From: Paenibacillus sinensis
GTDB taxonomy: Bacteria > Bacillota > Bacilli > Paenibacillales > Paenibacillaceae
Direction: 5' to 3'
Assembly: GCF_019904155.1 (NCBI RefSeq)
Contig: NZ_JAHCMB010000048.1
Coordinates: 38,097-102,096, forward strand
Length of the DNA: 64,000 nt
Under the pieces are notes generated by a model. It was not told the origin of the DNA and made no database searches. It saw only the letters and a program-made list of their open reading frames with translations. The number at the start of each line of letters is the position of its first letter. The first letter of the stretch is position 1. Of this stretch, positions 16,388-25,141 are shown one piece after another. Position numbers and translations under genes: made by a program.

Positions 16388-16416
16388 TTGACCGGAGCAT
16401 ATAAACGATTTATACT
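16388..16416 (+). promoter_or_regulatory. Sigma-A promoter of the Fur-family gene, with candidate operator
   Basis: TTGACC (16388-16393) and TATACT (16411-16416) are 17 bases apart. The perfect inverted repeat TATAAA-CGA-TTTATA at 16400-16414 fills most of the spacer and enters the -10. It has the size of a Fur-family 7-1-7 box but matches the PerR consensus only partly. Autoregulation is likely. Confidence 0.6.
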
Positions 16417-16449
16417 TGATCTAAAAATAAAATAGTTAGGATGATTGAT

Positions 16450-16845
16450 GTGAGACATATAAACCTGACTTCACAGCGCCAAGCTGTCTATGATATTGTC
16501 CGTGATTCCCATGACCATCCCACCGCCTCCGATGTGATGAACCGTCTCGTCGAGAAGGGCCACAACCTTGCTTATGGAACCGTGTACAACTCTCTTCGCT
16601 ACCTGACCGACAAGCAGTTGATCCGCGAACTGAAGCTGGGCGAGGCGGCGAGCCGTTACGACGCCCGGATGGATGAGCACCAGCATATTATCTGCGAGGT
16701 GTGCGGAGCCGTCGACGAAGTCATGACGCATGTACCGGAGCAATGGATGGATTCGGTCGCCAGAGAGACCGGGTACAGCATCGGGCATGCGCATGTCGTC
16801 TTTAGCGGCGTATGCCCCTCTTGCCGCAGCAAAGTGGTGAACTAA
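16450..16845 (+). CDS. Fur family regulator, PerR-like
   Basis: A metal-dependent repressor of about 131 residues. The N-terminal winged helix covers LTSQRQAVYDIVRDSHDHPTASDVMNRL, followed by the family motif GTVYNSLRYLTDKQLI. The C-terminal half has the H-Q-H-I-I-C-E-V-C-G segment and a terminal C-P-S-C, giving the two CxxC pairs of the structural zinc site. PerR is suggested because Fur and Zur proteins usually have more His in the H-x-H-H region, but Fur, Zur and PerR cannot be separated safely here. GTG at 16450 fits the AGG ten bases upstream; the in-frame ATG at 16441 touches it. A consensus promoter precedes the gene. Confidence 0.82.
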   Translation: MRHINLTSQRQAVYDIVRDSHDHPTASDVMNRLVEKGHNLAYGTVYNSLRYLTDKQLIRELKLGEAASRYDARMDEHQHIICEVCGAVDEVMTHVPEQWMDSVARETGYSIGHAHVVFSGVCPSCRSKVVN

Positions 16846-16896
16846 GCCTCTTACAGAGGCCAAGGCGATTCGAAGCAACGAATACCTGAATCGAAA

Positions 16897-16936
16897 GACG
16901 CCTCCTTCGGAAGCATGACGGAAGGAAGCGTCTTTG
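16897..16936 (+). terminator. Terminator of the Fur-family gene
   Basis: GACGC-C-TCCTTC (from 16897) pairs with GAAGGA-A-GCGTC (to 16932), followed by TTT. A smaller hairpin GCCTCT/AGAGGC just after the stop may assist. Confidence 0.65.
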
Positions 16937-16989
16937 TGCTGTTTGACTCAGGGAATATGAGAATGCTCAAGAAATATAGAGAGTAAAAG

Positions 16990-17017
16990 TAAATAAATGG
17001 CTGATGGCTACCGATAT
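16990..17017 (+). promoter_or_regulatory. Candidate sigma-D (flagellar) promoter of the chemoreceptor
   Basis: TAAA (16990-16993), a 16-base gap, then ACCGATAT (17010-17017). The Bacillus SigD consensus is TAAA-N15-GCCGATAT, so the -10 matches at seven of eight bases. The downstream gene encodes a chemotaxis receptor, a typical SigD target. Confidence 0.6.
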
Positions 17018-17164
17018 ACTGATATACCTTATGTACGCGTCCGTATCTCCTTAGTACGCCTGCGCACTGATTCAGCAAGAAGCGCCCGTCCGAACTCCGG
17101 CAGGTCTGACTCCCATGCTCTTGGCGTGTACGCTAGGTTAACAGAAAGAAATGGGGGATTGGAA

Positions 17165-19246
17165 ATGCCTGAACCAAAGAAGGTGCGCCTCAAGATGCGT
17201 ACCAAGCTGGCGGCCACGTACCTGATTGTGCTGCTCATCCCGAGTCTTGTCGTCGCAGGTCTGACCTTCAGGTCTGCAAGCAGCAATCTGGGCGATCAAC
17301 TGGCCGGAAGCGCCCGGGAGAGCGTAGAAACGGTCAATGAGATCGTTGATAATAATATGGCCTCCAAAATCAATGACGTCAAATATTTCGTCGACGCCCT
17401 CTCCTCCGACACAGTCAACAGCGGTCCCGACGGATCAGGCTACGGCGAGTTGAAGGATAGGCTGAAGGAATATGCCGCCATACATCCTGATGTGCTTAAT
17501 GTGTATGTGGGAACCAAGCAAGGCAAGGTTATTACATCGTCGGACAAATCACTGCCTGCGGGCTTTGATCTGCGGACCGACGCTTCTTATGTCAATGCTG
17601 TGAAGAAGGGACAGGGCGTTGTCATTTCTCCTGTGTCCCAGAATGAACACGAAGAAACGGTTGTCTCTCTTTCCTCCGTTCTGAAGGATGGAGACGGCGT
17701 ATTTGTCATACAGATCGACCTGAAGCAGCTGGCGGAGCTGGTCAACATGAAGGTTGGCAAGAGGGGATATATTTTCATCATAGACAGCAGCAAGAAGTTC
17801 GTCGTACACCCGATAGAGAAGGTGGGTCAGGAAGCGAAGCAGGCTTTTTTTCTGAAAATGTTCGACAAGGACTCCGCCACCTTCGACTATACGTATAACG
17901 GAGTTCCTAAAGAGATGTCCTATCTGATCAATAAAGCGACGGGTTGGAGAATCGCCGGCACCATCGACAAGAGCGAAATCTCGGAAGCCTCGGTGGAAGT
18001 CCGGAACACGGTTATCATCGTGCTCTCCTTGTCCGTTCTGCTCGCGCTTGTGCTGATTGTCTTCATGATCCGTTCGCTCCTGAAACCAATCCGCCGGCTG
18101 GGACATGCAACCGAGGTTATCAGCCGCGGCGATCTCTCCCAGGACATCGGCTCTTTTGGAAATGATGAAATCGGTGAGCTTGCCGCGCACTTCAAGACAA
18201 TGGTTACCAGCCTAAGAGAGATGATTACCGGCGTTCAGGAAATGACGGACAGCGTCTCCTCCTCGGCAGCCGAGTTGACTTCAGGCGCGGAGCAGACAAC
18301 CAAAGCCATTGAGCATGTCACCGTGGCGATTCAGGAGGTAGCGGCCGGAGGCGAGCGTCAGTTGGAGAGTACGGTGCGCGGTATTGAGGGCACTTCGGCT
18401 ACTGCGGCGGAAGTGTCGAGTCTGTCGAACTACATGAAGGAGGTGTCCGAGGTGATGGGGAAGACCACGGACACGGCGGTGTCGGGCAACGATGCCATAA
18501 TTCTTGTTGTCGATAAAATCAACGGCATCCATGAAACGGTCGAGAATCTGGGCGGGGTGATCGGGAACCTGAACGAGCGGGGCGAACGCATCGGAGGCAT
18601 TGTCGAGCTGATCATGGGCATCGCCCGTCAGACCAATCTGCTGGCGCTTAACGCTTCCATTGAAGCCGCGCGCGCCGGCGAGCATGGCCGGGGCTTCGCC
18701 GTCGTCGCGACCGAGGTTCGCAAGCTGGCCGAGCAGTCCGAGAAATCGGCCGGTGAAATCGCGGCCGTTATCCAGGCCATCTACAGCGAGATGAAGGAAG
18801 CGGCGGCTCTGATGGATGACGCCAAGGAGAAGGTGTCGGACGGTATCCTGGCCGTAGACACCAGCGGCCGTTCCTTCACACGAATCCGCAAAGCCGTCAA
18901 GGGAGCGGCGGACAAGATCGAAGCCATGAGCCAAGGCGTCCGGACTCTGTCGTCGCAGGCCGCAGGCATGGAGTCGGCGATGGAGGAGATCGGTCTGGTC
19001 TCCCGTGAGACAGCAGCCAATACGGAGACGATTTCGGCGGCGGCAGAGGAACAGTTGGCCTCGGTCGAGGAGATCGCCTCGTCATCCGCGGATCTCAGCC
19101 GTCTGGCGGACGAGCTTCAGGTGCTAGTCAGCCGGTTCAAGCTGTATACGAATGAACAGTCAGAGTCCTCAGGCGGGCCGAACGGCTTGTCCGGAGACAA
19201 CGCTCGTTCCGGCGATGACGAACAGACATCCGGAATCGCAAGTTAA
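17165..19246 (+). CDS. Methyl-accepting chemotaxis protein with Cache-type sensor
   Basis: A 693-residue chemoreceptor. Helix 1 is at about residues 15-33, an extracellular Cache-type ligand domain at 40-275, helix 2 at 281-303, a HAMP linker at 305-357, then a long cytoplasmic coiled coil. The hairpin tip that contacts CheA and CheW is [14 protein letters not shown] near 500. It senses a small molecule outside and controls the flagellar motor. ATG 17165 is preferred because GGGGGA is 7 bases upstream; a longer in-frame extension from 16997 would overlap the promoter. The ligand cannot be read from sequence. Confidence 0.92.
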   Translation: MPEPKKVRLKMRTKLAATYLIVLLIPSLVVAGLTFRSASSNLGDQLAGSARESVETVNEIVDNNMASKINDVKYFVDALSSDTVNSGPDGSGYGELKDRLKEYAAIHPDVLNVYVGTKQGKVITSSDKSLPAGFDLRTDASYVNAVKKGQGVVISPVSQNEHEETVVSLSSVLKDGDGVFVIQIDLKQLAELVNMKVGKRGYIFIIDSSKKFVVHPIEKVGQEAKQAFFLKMFDKDSATFDYTYNGVPKEMSYLINKATGWRIAGTIDKSEISEASVEVRNTVIIVLSLSVLLALVLIVFMIRSLLKPIRRLGHATEVISRGDLSQDIGSFGNDEIGELAAHFKTMVTSLREMITGVQEMTDSVSSSAAELTSGAEQTTKAIEHVTVAIQEVAAGGERQLESTVRGIEGTSATAAEVSSLSNYMKEVSEVMGKTTDTAVSGNDAIILVVDKINGIHETVENLGGVIGNLNERGERIGGIVELIMGIARQTNLLALNASIEAARAGEHGRGFAVVATEVRKLAEQSEKSAGEIAAVIQAIYSEMKEAAALMDDAKEKVSDGILAVDTSGRSFTRIRKAVKGAADKIEAMSQGVRTLSSQAAGMESAMEEIGLVSRETAANTETISAAAEEQLASVEEIASSSADLSRLADELQVLVSRFKLYTNEQSESSGGPNGLSGDNARSGDDEQTSGIAS

Positions 19247-19263
19247 ATCAAGTCAAATGTCCC

Positions 19264-19299
19264 CCGGCCCCGCCTGAATAGGCGGGGCCGGTCTTTTCT
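19264..19299 (+). terminator. Terminator of the chemoreceptor gene
   Basis: CCGGCCCCGCC (19264-19274) pairs perfectly with GGCGGGGCCGG (19281-19291) around a 6-base loop, followed by TCTTTTCTT. Confidence 0.9.
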
Positions 19300-19363
19300 T
19301 CCGGGCATTCTTCCAAGTATACTGAGAATCAACCACAGCGTGGAGAACAGGGGGAGCCGCATC

Positions 19364-20176
19364 ATGGCAGATCAATTACAAGGAATCACCATCGCTCTTG
19401 CCGGTCCGAGAAAATCGGAAGAGCTGGCCAAGCTGGTGGCCAACATGGGCGGAAACGCATTGCTGCGACCTGCTCAGGGAACGGTCTTTCTGGATGGAGA
19501 GGAGCTTCGCCGGGAGCTTGCGGCCTGGATCGCCGATCCGCCGGACTGGAGCATTCTGACGACCGGCATGGGACTGGACGCTCTGTTCGAGTCCGCAGCC
19601 GGCATGGGGCAGGAGGAGAGGTTCCGGGAGGTTCTGGCAGGTTCAAGCATTGCGGCCCGGGGTTATAAGACTGTGAACGCCCTGAAGAAACGGGGGCTTG
19701 TTCCGGCAGTGAGAGATGATGACGGAAGCACCTCCGGTCTCATCAGAGGTCTTGAGCCCTATGATCTCAGAGGCACCCGGGCAGTGCTTCAGCTTCACGG
19801 CGATCCCGCGCCGAGGTTGAATGCCTGGCTGCAGGAGGCGGGAGCCTCCGTCCGGCAAATTCTTCCCTACAAGCATCTCCCGCCCGAGGAGGAGAGCCTC
19901 GCGCTGCTTCTGGAAGAGATTGTTCAGGGCAAGCTGGATGCTGTCTCCTTTACGAGCGCGCCTCAAATCCGGTTTCTGGCGGAATATGCGGAGAGCAGGG
20001 GGCTGCTGCCCGCTATGCTTGAAGCATTCGAGACTTCCGTGCTTGCGGTATCGGTCGGCAAGGTGACCGCCGATTCTCTGAAGGAGGCGGGGATCAACCG
20101 CATCGTCGTACCGGAACAGGAACGGATGGGCAGCATGATGGTGGAGCTTGGCCGCTATCTGGCGGCGCGGCGGTAG
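19364..20176 (+). CDS. Uroporphyrinogen-III synthase (HemD) family protein
   Basis: About 270 residues with the HemD fold pattern: an opening G-I-T-I-A-L-A-G-P-R-K-S-E-E-L, a mid-protein LRGTRAVLQLHGDPAPRLNAWLQEAGASV that starts the second domain's sister strand, and the signature VSFTSAPQIRFLAEY near residue 203. HemD cyclises hydroxymethylbilane to uroporphyrinogen III in heme synthesis. Here the gene stands alone, not in a hemAXCDBL operon, so it may be a paralogue (Bacillus YjjA type) instead of the housekeeping enzyme. GGGGGAG lies 8 bases before ATG 19364, better than the GTG at 19340. Confidence 0.75.
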   Translation: MADQLQGITIALAGPRKSEELAKLVANMGGNALLRPAQGTVFLDGEELRRELAAWIADPPDWSILTTGMGLDALFESAAGMGQEERFREVLAGSSIAARGYKTVNALKKRGLVPAVRDDDGSTSGLIRGLEPYDLRGTRAVLQLHGDPAPRLNAWLQEAGASVRQILPYKHLPPEEESLALLLEEIVQGKLDAVSFTSAPQIRFLAEYAESRGLLPAMLEAFETSVLAVSVGKVTADSLKEAGINRIVVPEQERMGSMMVELGRYLAARR

Positions 20177-20200
20177 CCGCCTGATCCTTCGGCTGCCATT

Positions 20201-20242
20201 AGAGCATTTCCTGCCGGGCATTGCGGGAGGGAATGCTCTTTG
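20201..20242 (+). terminator. Terminator of the HemD-like gene
   Basis: AGAGCATTTCC (from 20201) pairs with GGAATGCTCT (20230-20239), followed by a short TTT run. Confidence 0.6.
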
Positions 20243-20280
20243 GCATTGACTGGAGGGGGCGGCCAATCTGAATGCTCACA

Positions 20281-20309
20281 TGGACATCCGGCACCATTTT
20301 CCTTACAAT
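20281..20309 (+). promoter_or_regulatory. Sigma-A promoter of the ThuA-like gene
   Basis: TGGACA (20281-20286) and TACAAT (20304-20309) are spaced by 17 bases, each one mismatch from consensus. It lies 46 bases before the gene start. Confidence 0.6.
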
Positions 20310-20354
20310 AAAGGCAGCAATACTGGATTCGACGCACAAGGAGGCACCCTTTTT

Positions 20355-20999
20355 ATGGATAAAAGAAAATGTCTGCTGCTGGGTGAATACACGCATCCCC
20401 GCTTTCATCCGCTCCAGGGAGTGGATAAGCAGATTACCCATGTACTCAACGATTTGATGGTAGTCCAGTGTACGGAGAACAAGAAAATGATGCTGGCCGA
20501 GAATCTCGGCGGCTATGACCTGTGTATCGCCTACAATGAGCTGTGGAACGAGTCCGTCTCCCCGCAGCAGGCATCGGGCCTGCTGAGCTATGTGGCGGGC
20601 GGAGGAGGACTTATCGTTCTACATACCGGCCTCTCGCTCGCGAACCGTTATGAGCTCGCCCAGTTGATTGGAGCCAAATTTACGGGCCATCCCCCTTACA
20701 CGCCTCTGCAATTCCGGGTGCTTGCGCCTGATCATGACATTATGGAGGGCATTGAGGACTTTGCGCTGGAGGAAGAGCCTTACCGGTATGAATTCGATCC
20801 GTTCACCGAGAAGACGGTTCTGATGGAGTACGAAGCGGATGGCGAAACCTGGCCTGCGGCCTGGTGTCACAGCTATGGGCTGGGACGGGTAGTATATCTT
20901 ATGCCGGGTCATCACGAGCCTTCGTTCCGTCACCCGGCGATGCGCAAGCTTCTGCTTCAGGCCGCCACTTGGGCGGCGCGGATTCCGCACGTTCAATAA
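20355..20999 (+). CDS. ThuA-like (glutamine amidotransferase-like fold) protein
   Basis: A 214-residue protein resembling the ThuA domain, a class-I glutamine-amidotransferase-like fold first linked to trehalose use. Visible features are GGGGLIVLHTG near residue 90, the D-H-D-I-M-E-G-I segment near 132, and the closing GRVVYLMPGHHEPSFRHPAMRKLLLQAA stretch common to ThuA proteins. The biochemical activity of the family is not well established. AGGAGG lies 11 bases before ATG 20355, so an upstream ATG at 20280, which lies in the promoter, is rejected. It has its own promoter and is followed by the phasin-like gene. Confidence 0.72.
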   Translation: MDKRKCLLLGEYTHPRFHPLQGVDKQITHVLNDLMVVQCTENKKMMLAENLGGYDLCIAYNELWNESVSPQQASGLLSYVAGGGGLIVLHTGLSLANRYELAQLIGAKFTGHPPYTPLQFRVLAPDHDIMEGIEDFALEEEPYRYEFDPFTEKTVLMEYEADGETWPAAWCHSYGLGRVVYLMPGHHEPSFRHPAMRKLLLQAATWAARIPHVQ

Positions 21000-21058
21000 A
21001 TTCATAAATTCAATAAGCTGCAAGCCAGCTGCTTTGTGCGTTATCCCACAGCATGGGG

Positions 21059-21064
21059 TATAAT
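21059..21064 (+). promoter_or_regulatory. -10 element before the phasin-UbiB operon
   Basis: A perfect TATAAT lies 45 bases before the phasin-like start. The best -35 candidate (TTGTGC, 21034-21039) is 19 bases away, so the promoter is likely but imperfect. Confidence 0.45.
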
Positions 21065-21109
21065 TTACCCGTTGCCTGCTATTAACGGATACTCTAGGAG
21101 GAAAAGACG

Positions 21110-21478
21110 ATGAGCGATTTGTTTAAGAAAGCTATCTCTTTGGGCGTAGGTCTCACCGTTGTCAGCAAGGAAAAGGTAGAAAAGGCTGTAGACGAGCTTG
21201 TGAAGCGGGGCGAGGTTGCACCCACCGAATCCCGCGCGCTTGTCGACCGGCTGATCGAACGGGGCGAAGAGGAACGGAGCGCCTTCAAGTCGGCTGTTCA
21301 GGAGCAGGTGCAGCGTGTGCTGAAGGAGTTGGATGTTCCGGTCAAGAGCGACGTCGCCGCACTGGAAGAACGGATTGCTGTACTGGAACGCCGTCTGGCA
21401 GAGCTGGAAGGGATTTCGCACCTGGAGGGTACGTACTCCGTCGGCGACGACCGCCTGCCGGATTCCGGCGCGGATTGA
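21110..21478 (+). CDS. Phasin-like small helical protein
   Basis: A 122-residue protein with the N-terminal pattern seen in phasin/PhaF-PhaI relatives: MSDLFKKAISLGVGLTVVSKEKVEKAVDELVKRGEV. A long amphipathic helix and a Leu-rich coiled coil follow (VAALEERIAVLERRLAELE, near residues 82-100). Phasins coat polyhydroxyalkanoate granules, but in Bacillota this protein is commonly found next to UbiB-type kinases without PHA genes. It lies just 4 bases upstream of the UbiB/ABC1 gene, so a shared role is likely, perhaps as partner or regulator of the kinase-like protein. A good AGGAGG precedes the ATG. Confidence 0.7.
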   Translation: MSDLFKKAISLGVGLTVVSKEKVEKAVDELVKRGEVAPTESRALVDRLIERGEEERSAFKSAVQEQVQRVLKELDVPVKSDVAALEERIAVLERRLAELEGISHLEGTYSVGDDRLPDSGAD

Positions 21479-21482
21479 AGGA

Positions 21483-23150
21483 ATGGTTCGGATCAGACAT
21501 GCCGGACGCTACCGGTCGATCGCCATGGCGCTGATGCGTCATGGCTTCGGCTATATGGTGGAGGAACTGGGACTGTACCGGGTCCTCTCGCTCCCCCGCC
21601 GGCTCGTGACGCAGGAGGAGCATGCAGGACGTAGCCTCGGGGAACGGATACGCCTCGTCCTGGAGGATTTGGGGCCGACCTTCGTCAAGCTCGGCCAGCT
21701 GGCGAGCACCCGGTCCGATCTGCTGCCAGAGCCGATCATTCAGGAACTGGTCAAGCTGCAGGATCATGTTCCGCCTTTTCCCGTGGAAACGGCCCGGCAT
21801 ATTCTGGAGCAGGAGCTTGGTCTGACTCTGGAAGAGATCTTCGAAACTTTCGAATCGGCTCCTCTTGCAGCAGCCTCTATCGGGCAGGTGCACCGGGGCA
21901 TACTCCATGGCGGCCAGGCAGTGGCCATCAAGATTCAGCGACCCGGAGTAACGCGAATTATGACTCGGGATTTGGAAATTCTCCGTGATCTGGCGGCGCT
22001 TGCCGAGAGGCGCATGGCCTGGGCAAGACAGTATGGAATCTACCGGATGACAGAGGAATTCTCCAGATCCCTTCTCAGCGAACTGGATTACAGCCAGGAA
22101 GGGCGGAACGCGGAGCGGATCGCCCAGCAGCTGGCGGATAATAAATCGGTATATATTCCGGCAATCTATTGGGAGTACTCCTCCTCCCGGGTGCTGACCA
22201 TGGAATACGTGGAGGGCATTACACTGAACCGGCGAGAGGCGCTGCTGAGTCAGGGCATCAGCATGAAAGATACGGCAGAGCGGCTTGTGGATATGATGCT
22301 GCGGCAGATTTTCATCGACGGCTTCTTTCATGCCGATCCTCATCCCGGAAATGTGATGGTTACCCGTGAAGGCAAGATCGCGCTGATCGATTTCGGGATG
22401 GTGGGACGTCTCAGCGAGGACACGAAGGACCATCTGTCGAGCTTGGTCATCGCACTGATGCGCCGGAATACAGATGCAATGGTTCGGGCGATTCTCCGCC
22501 TCGGGGTTGTTCCGGAGGATGCGAACCGTTCGGCCATTTACGAGGATGTAGACCGGCTAAGGGAGGATTATTATGACGTTCCGTTCAGCAGAGTCAGCAT
22601 CGGACGGGCGTTGAATGATCTGTTCGTGGTGGCGCAGCGGCACCGGCTGGTCGTCCCGGCGGAGCTGACGCTGCTCGGGAAGACGATGCTGACCCTGGAG
22701 GGCGTGGTCACGGACCTTGATCCCGGCTTCAGCATTATCCAGATGGCCGAGCCTTTCGGCCGGAAGCTGGTGAAGCAGCGTTTCAGCGGCGGACGTCTTC
22801 AGCGCAAGCTGGTTGGCGGAGTGGCGGAGATCGCGGAAAGCCTCATCGAGCTGCCGGGACAAGCCCGCCAGCTGTCGGAGCTGATCGGCAAAGGCAAGCT
22901 GAAGGTGGAGGTCGGAGTTCCCGAAGTTCAGAACCTGCTCCGCAAGCTGGACCGGATCGGGAATCGGCTGTCATTCAGCATCGTTCTGCTGTCGTTCAGC
23001 ATCATCATGGTCGGCCTTATCGTCGGCTCATCGCTGCGGCGGGACCCTTCGATGATCTGGAATTTCCCGACCGTCGAGATCGGCTCGGTTATCGCGCTGC
23101 TGATGTTTATATGGCTGCTGTATTCGATTTTCAAATCGGGAAGGTTCTAG
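21483..23150 (+). CDS. UbiB/ABC1 (AarF) family kinase-like protein
   Basis: A 555-residue atypical kinase. The family-specific KLGQLASTRSDLLPEP helix (KxGQ motif) is near residue 63, the Ala-rich loop AAASIGQVHRG near 131 replaces the glycine loop, VAIKIQRPG carries the ATP-binding lysine, the catalytic segment is FHADPHPGN, and DFGMVG is the metal-binding motif. Two hydrophobic helices close the protein. In proteobacteria UbiB supports ubiquinone synthesis by an ATPase activity. Bacillota use menaquinone, so its role here is open. ATG 21483 is four bases after the phasin-like stop; the nearby AAGGA is very close, suggesting coupled translation. Confidence 0.88.
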   Translation: MVRIRHAGRYRSIAMALMRHGFGYMVEELGLYRVLSLPRRLVTQEEHAGRSLGERIRLVLEDLGPTFVKLGQLASTRSDLLPEPIIQELVKLQDHVPPFPVETARHILEQELGLTLEEIFETFESAPLAAASIGQVHRGILHGGQAVAIKIQRPGVTRIMTRDLEILRDLAALAERRMAWARQYGIYRMTEEFSRSLLSELDYSQEGRNAERIAQQLADNKSVYIPAIYWEYSSSRVLTMEYVEGITLNRREALLSQGISMKDTAERLVDMMLRQIFIDGFFHADPHPGNVMVTREGKIALIDFGMVGRLSEDTKDHLSSLVIALMRRNTDAMVRAILRLGVVPEDANRSAIYEDVDRLREDYYDVPFSRVSIGRALNDLFVVAQRHRLVVPAELTLLGKTMLTLEGVVTDLDPGFSIIQMAEPFGRKLVKQRFSGGRLQRKLVGGVAEIAESLIELPGQARQLSELIGKGKLKVEVGVPEVQNLLRKLDRIGNRLSFSIVLLSFSIIMVGLIVGSSLRRDPSMIWNFPTVEIGSVIALLMFIWLLYSIFKSGRF

Positions 23151-23187
23151 CCCCTTGCGGGCCAACATCATAGCACAACCGATATAG

Positions 23188-23221
23188 GCGGAAGAGCTCC
23201 GGCAGGAGTTGTTCCGCTTTT
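23188..23221 (+). terminator. Terminator of the phasin-UbiB operon
   Basis: GCGGAA (23188-23193) pairs with TTCCGC (23212-23217), with inner CTCC/GGAG, followed by TTTT. Confidence 0.75.
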
Positions 23222-23261
23222 ATGTCGGGCGAGACGTTACTATACAAGGAAGAAGAAGGTG

Positions 23262-24986
23262 ATGAGAATGACGGGTTTTAAAGAGTTGGGGGTTTCGGCG
23301 GAACTGACCGGGGTTCTTCGCGGGCAGGGCATTGCACAGCCTACTCCCGTGCAGGCGGAGGCGATTCCGCCGCTGGTCCAGGGACTTGACGTAATCGCGA
23401 GAGCGAAGACAGGAACGGGGAAGACACTGGCGTTCCTGCTGCCGATTCTCGATAAAATCAGGCCGGAGCGGCCATTCCCGCAGGCGCTGATCCTTGCTCC
23501 TACGCGGGAGCTGGCGCTTCAGATTACAGAGGAAGCGCGCAAACTGACCGAGAAGAGCGATATCAAAATCCTGGCCGTATACGGCGGGCAGGATGTGGAG
23601 AAGCAGCTGCGCAAGCTGGAAGGCGGACGGCATCTGATTATCGGAACGCCGGGAAGACTGCTCGATCACATGCGCCGCGAGACGCTGAGCTTGGGCGGCG
23701 TCACGATGCTTGTGCTCGATGAAGCAGATCAGATGCTTCACATGGGCTTCCTGGACGAAGTGGAGAGCATCATTACGGCGGTGCCTTCGCGGCGCCAGAC
23801 GATGCTGTTCTCGGCGACGATGCCCGATCCGATCAAGCAGCTGGCATCAAGCTATATGCGCCAGCCGATCGACATCTTGATCAAGAGCGGCTCACCGATT
23901 CCGCTGGACAATATCCGCCAGCAGGTCGTCGAGTGCACGGACCGCGCCAAGGAAGAAGCGCTGAAGGCGCTGATTGAGCGGGACCGGCCGTATCTGGCGA
24001 TTATTTTCTGCCGAACGAAGCGGCGGGTATCGAAGCTGAATGAAGCGCTGCAGGAAGCGGGCTATGACTGCGACGAGCTGCATGGCGATCTGTCGCAGAA
24101 CAAGCGGGAGGCCGTCATGAAGACGTTCCGCGAGGCGAAGCTGCAGCTGCTGGTCGCCACGGATGTTGCCGCCCGCGGCCTTGACGTCGAAGGCGTGACG
24201 CATGTGTTCAACTACGACATGCCGCTGGATGTCGACAGCTACATCCACCGCATCGGCCGCACGGGCCGCGCGGGCGGCAAGGGACTTGCGATCACCTTCG
24301 CCTCGCCGCGCGACCGCGCGGGACTCGAGATGATCGAGAAGGGCATTTCGCAGCGCCTGGAACGGCGGCGCTACGAGAAGGGCGAATTCGGCGATGCCAC
24401 ATTCGCCACTTCTGGCGCGGCACGCACCAAGGCCGCGCCGGAGACGGCGCGCGGCGGACGCGGTTCCCGCGCGGGCGGAGCTGCCGCCGGCAGCCGTTCG
24501 CAGCGCGGCGGCGCGGCAGCGGGCGGCCGGAGCAAGGAGTACGGCCGCAGGGAAGATCGCGGCCGGGAAACCGGCGGCCGCAGAGAGGATCGCGGCCGGG
24601 AAGCTGCAGGCCGCGGAGGCAGCACCGGCGGCGGGCGCGTCAAGGACGCCGCCGGCTGGAGCGGCGCGCCCGCACGGCAGGGCCAGGGCCAGGGCCGCCA
24701 GGCGAATGCGCCGGCCCGCGCTCAGGGCGGCGCGGGCAAGGACGGACTGCGGGCAGGAGCAGGCAAAGGCGGTCCGCAGGCGGGCTCAGGCAATGCTGGT
24801 CCGCGGGCAGGAGCAAGCAAAGGCGGTCCGCAAGCAGGCGGACGCGGGAAGGATGCCGGGCGCAGCGGCGGCGGGTACGGCAGCGGTGGACGCGGCAGTG
24901 GCGGGCGCGGTTCGGGAAGCGGCGCAGCGGGCCGCGGAGCCGGCCCTCAGGGCTCCCGGGGCTCGCGAGGTTCGCGCGGAAGGTAG
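23262..24986 (+). CDS. DEAD-box RNA helicase with RG-rich C-terminal tail
   Basis: About 574 residues. The helicase core has the Q motif, AKTGTGKT (motif I), PTRELALQ, TPGRLLDH, the DEAD box in LVLDEADQML, SAT in FSATMP, and HRIGRTGRAG (motif VI) near residue 330. After about residue 390 comes a 185-residue low-complexity tail rich in Gly, Arg and Ala. It has imperfect repeats such as REDRGRE (twice) and KGGPQAG (twice), typical of RNA-binding RGG tails. Role: remodelling RNA or ribosome precursors, often at low temperature. GTG 23259, ATG 23262 and ATG 23268 are all possible starts; AAGGA and AAGGTG precede them. Confidence 0.9.
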   Translation: MRMTGFKELGVSAELTGVLRGQGIAQPTPVQAEAIPPLVQGLDVIARAKTGTGKTLAFLLPILDKIRPERPFPQALILAPTRELALQITEEARKLTEKSDIKILAVYGGQDVEKQLRKLEGGRHLIIGTPGRLLDHMRRETLSLGGVTMLVLDEADQMLHMGFLDEVESIITAVPSRRQTMLFSATMPDPIKQLASSYMRQPIDILIKSGSPIPLDNIRQQVVECTDRAKEEALKALIERDRPYLAIIFCRTKRRVSKLNEALQEAGYDCDELHGDLSQNKREAVMKTFREAKLQLLVATDVAARGLDVEGVTHVFNYDMPLDVDSYIHRIGRTGRAGGKGLAITFASPRDRAGLEMIEKGISQRLERRRYEKGEFGDATFATSGAARTKAAPETARGGRGSRAGGAAAGSRSQRGGAAAGGRSKEYGRREDRGRETGGRREDRGREAAGRGGSTGGGRVKDAAGWSGAPARQGQGQGRQANAPARAQGGAGKDGLRAGAGKGGPQAGSGNAGPRAGASKGGPQAGGRGKDAGRSGGGYGSGGRGSGGRGSGSGAAGRGAGPQGSRGSRGSRGR

Positions 24987-25141
24987 CGGCGGGCGGTTTG
25001 TTATCCGCTGCCAAGGAACGGCGGCTTTGCGGCTGCTAATTTTGGGAACTTAAGGGATTTTGCGGGCGGCTGAAACTTTTGCCGCCTTTATCCTGTCTAT
25101 AAGCTGTACAAGCAGTACCGGTGAATTAAGGAGGAAATGCA

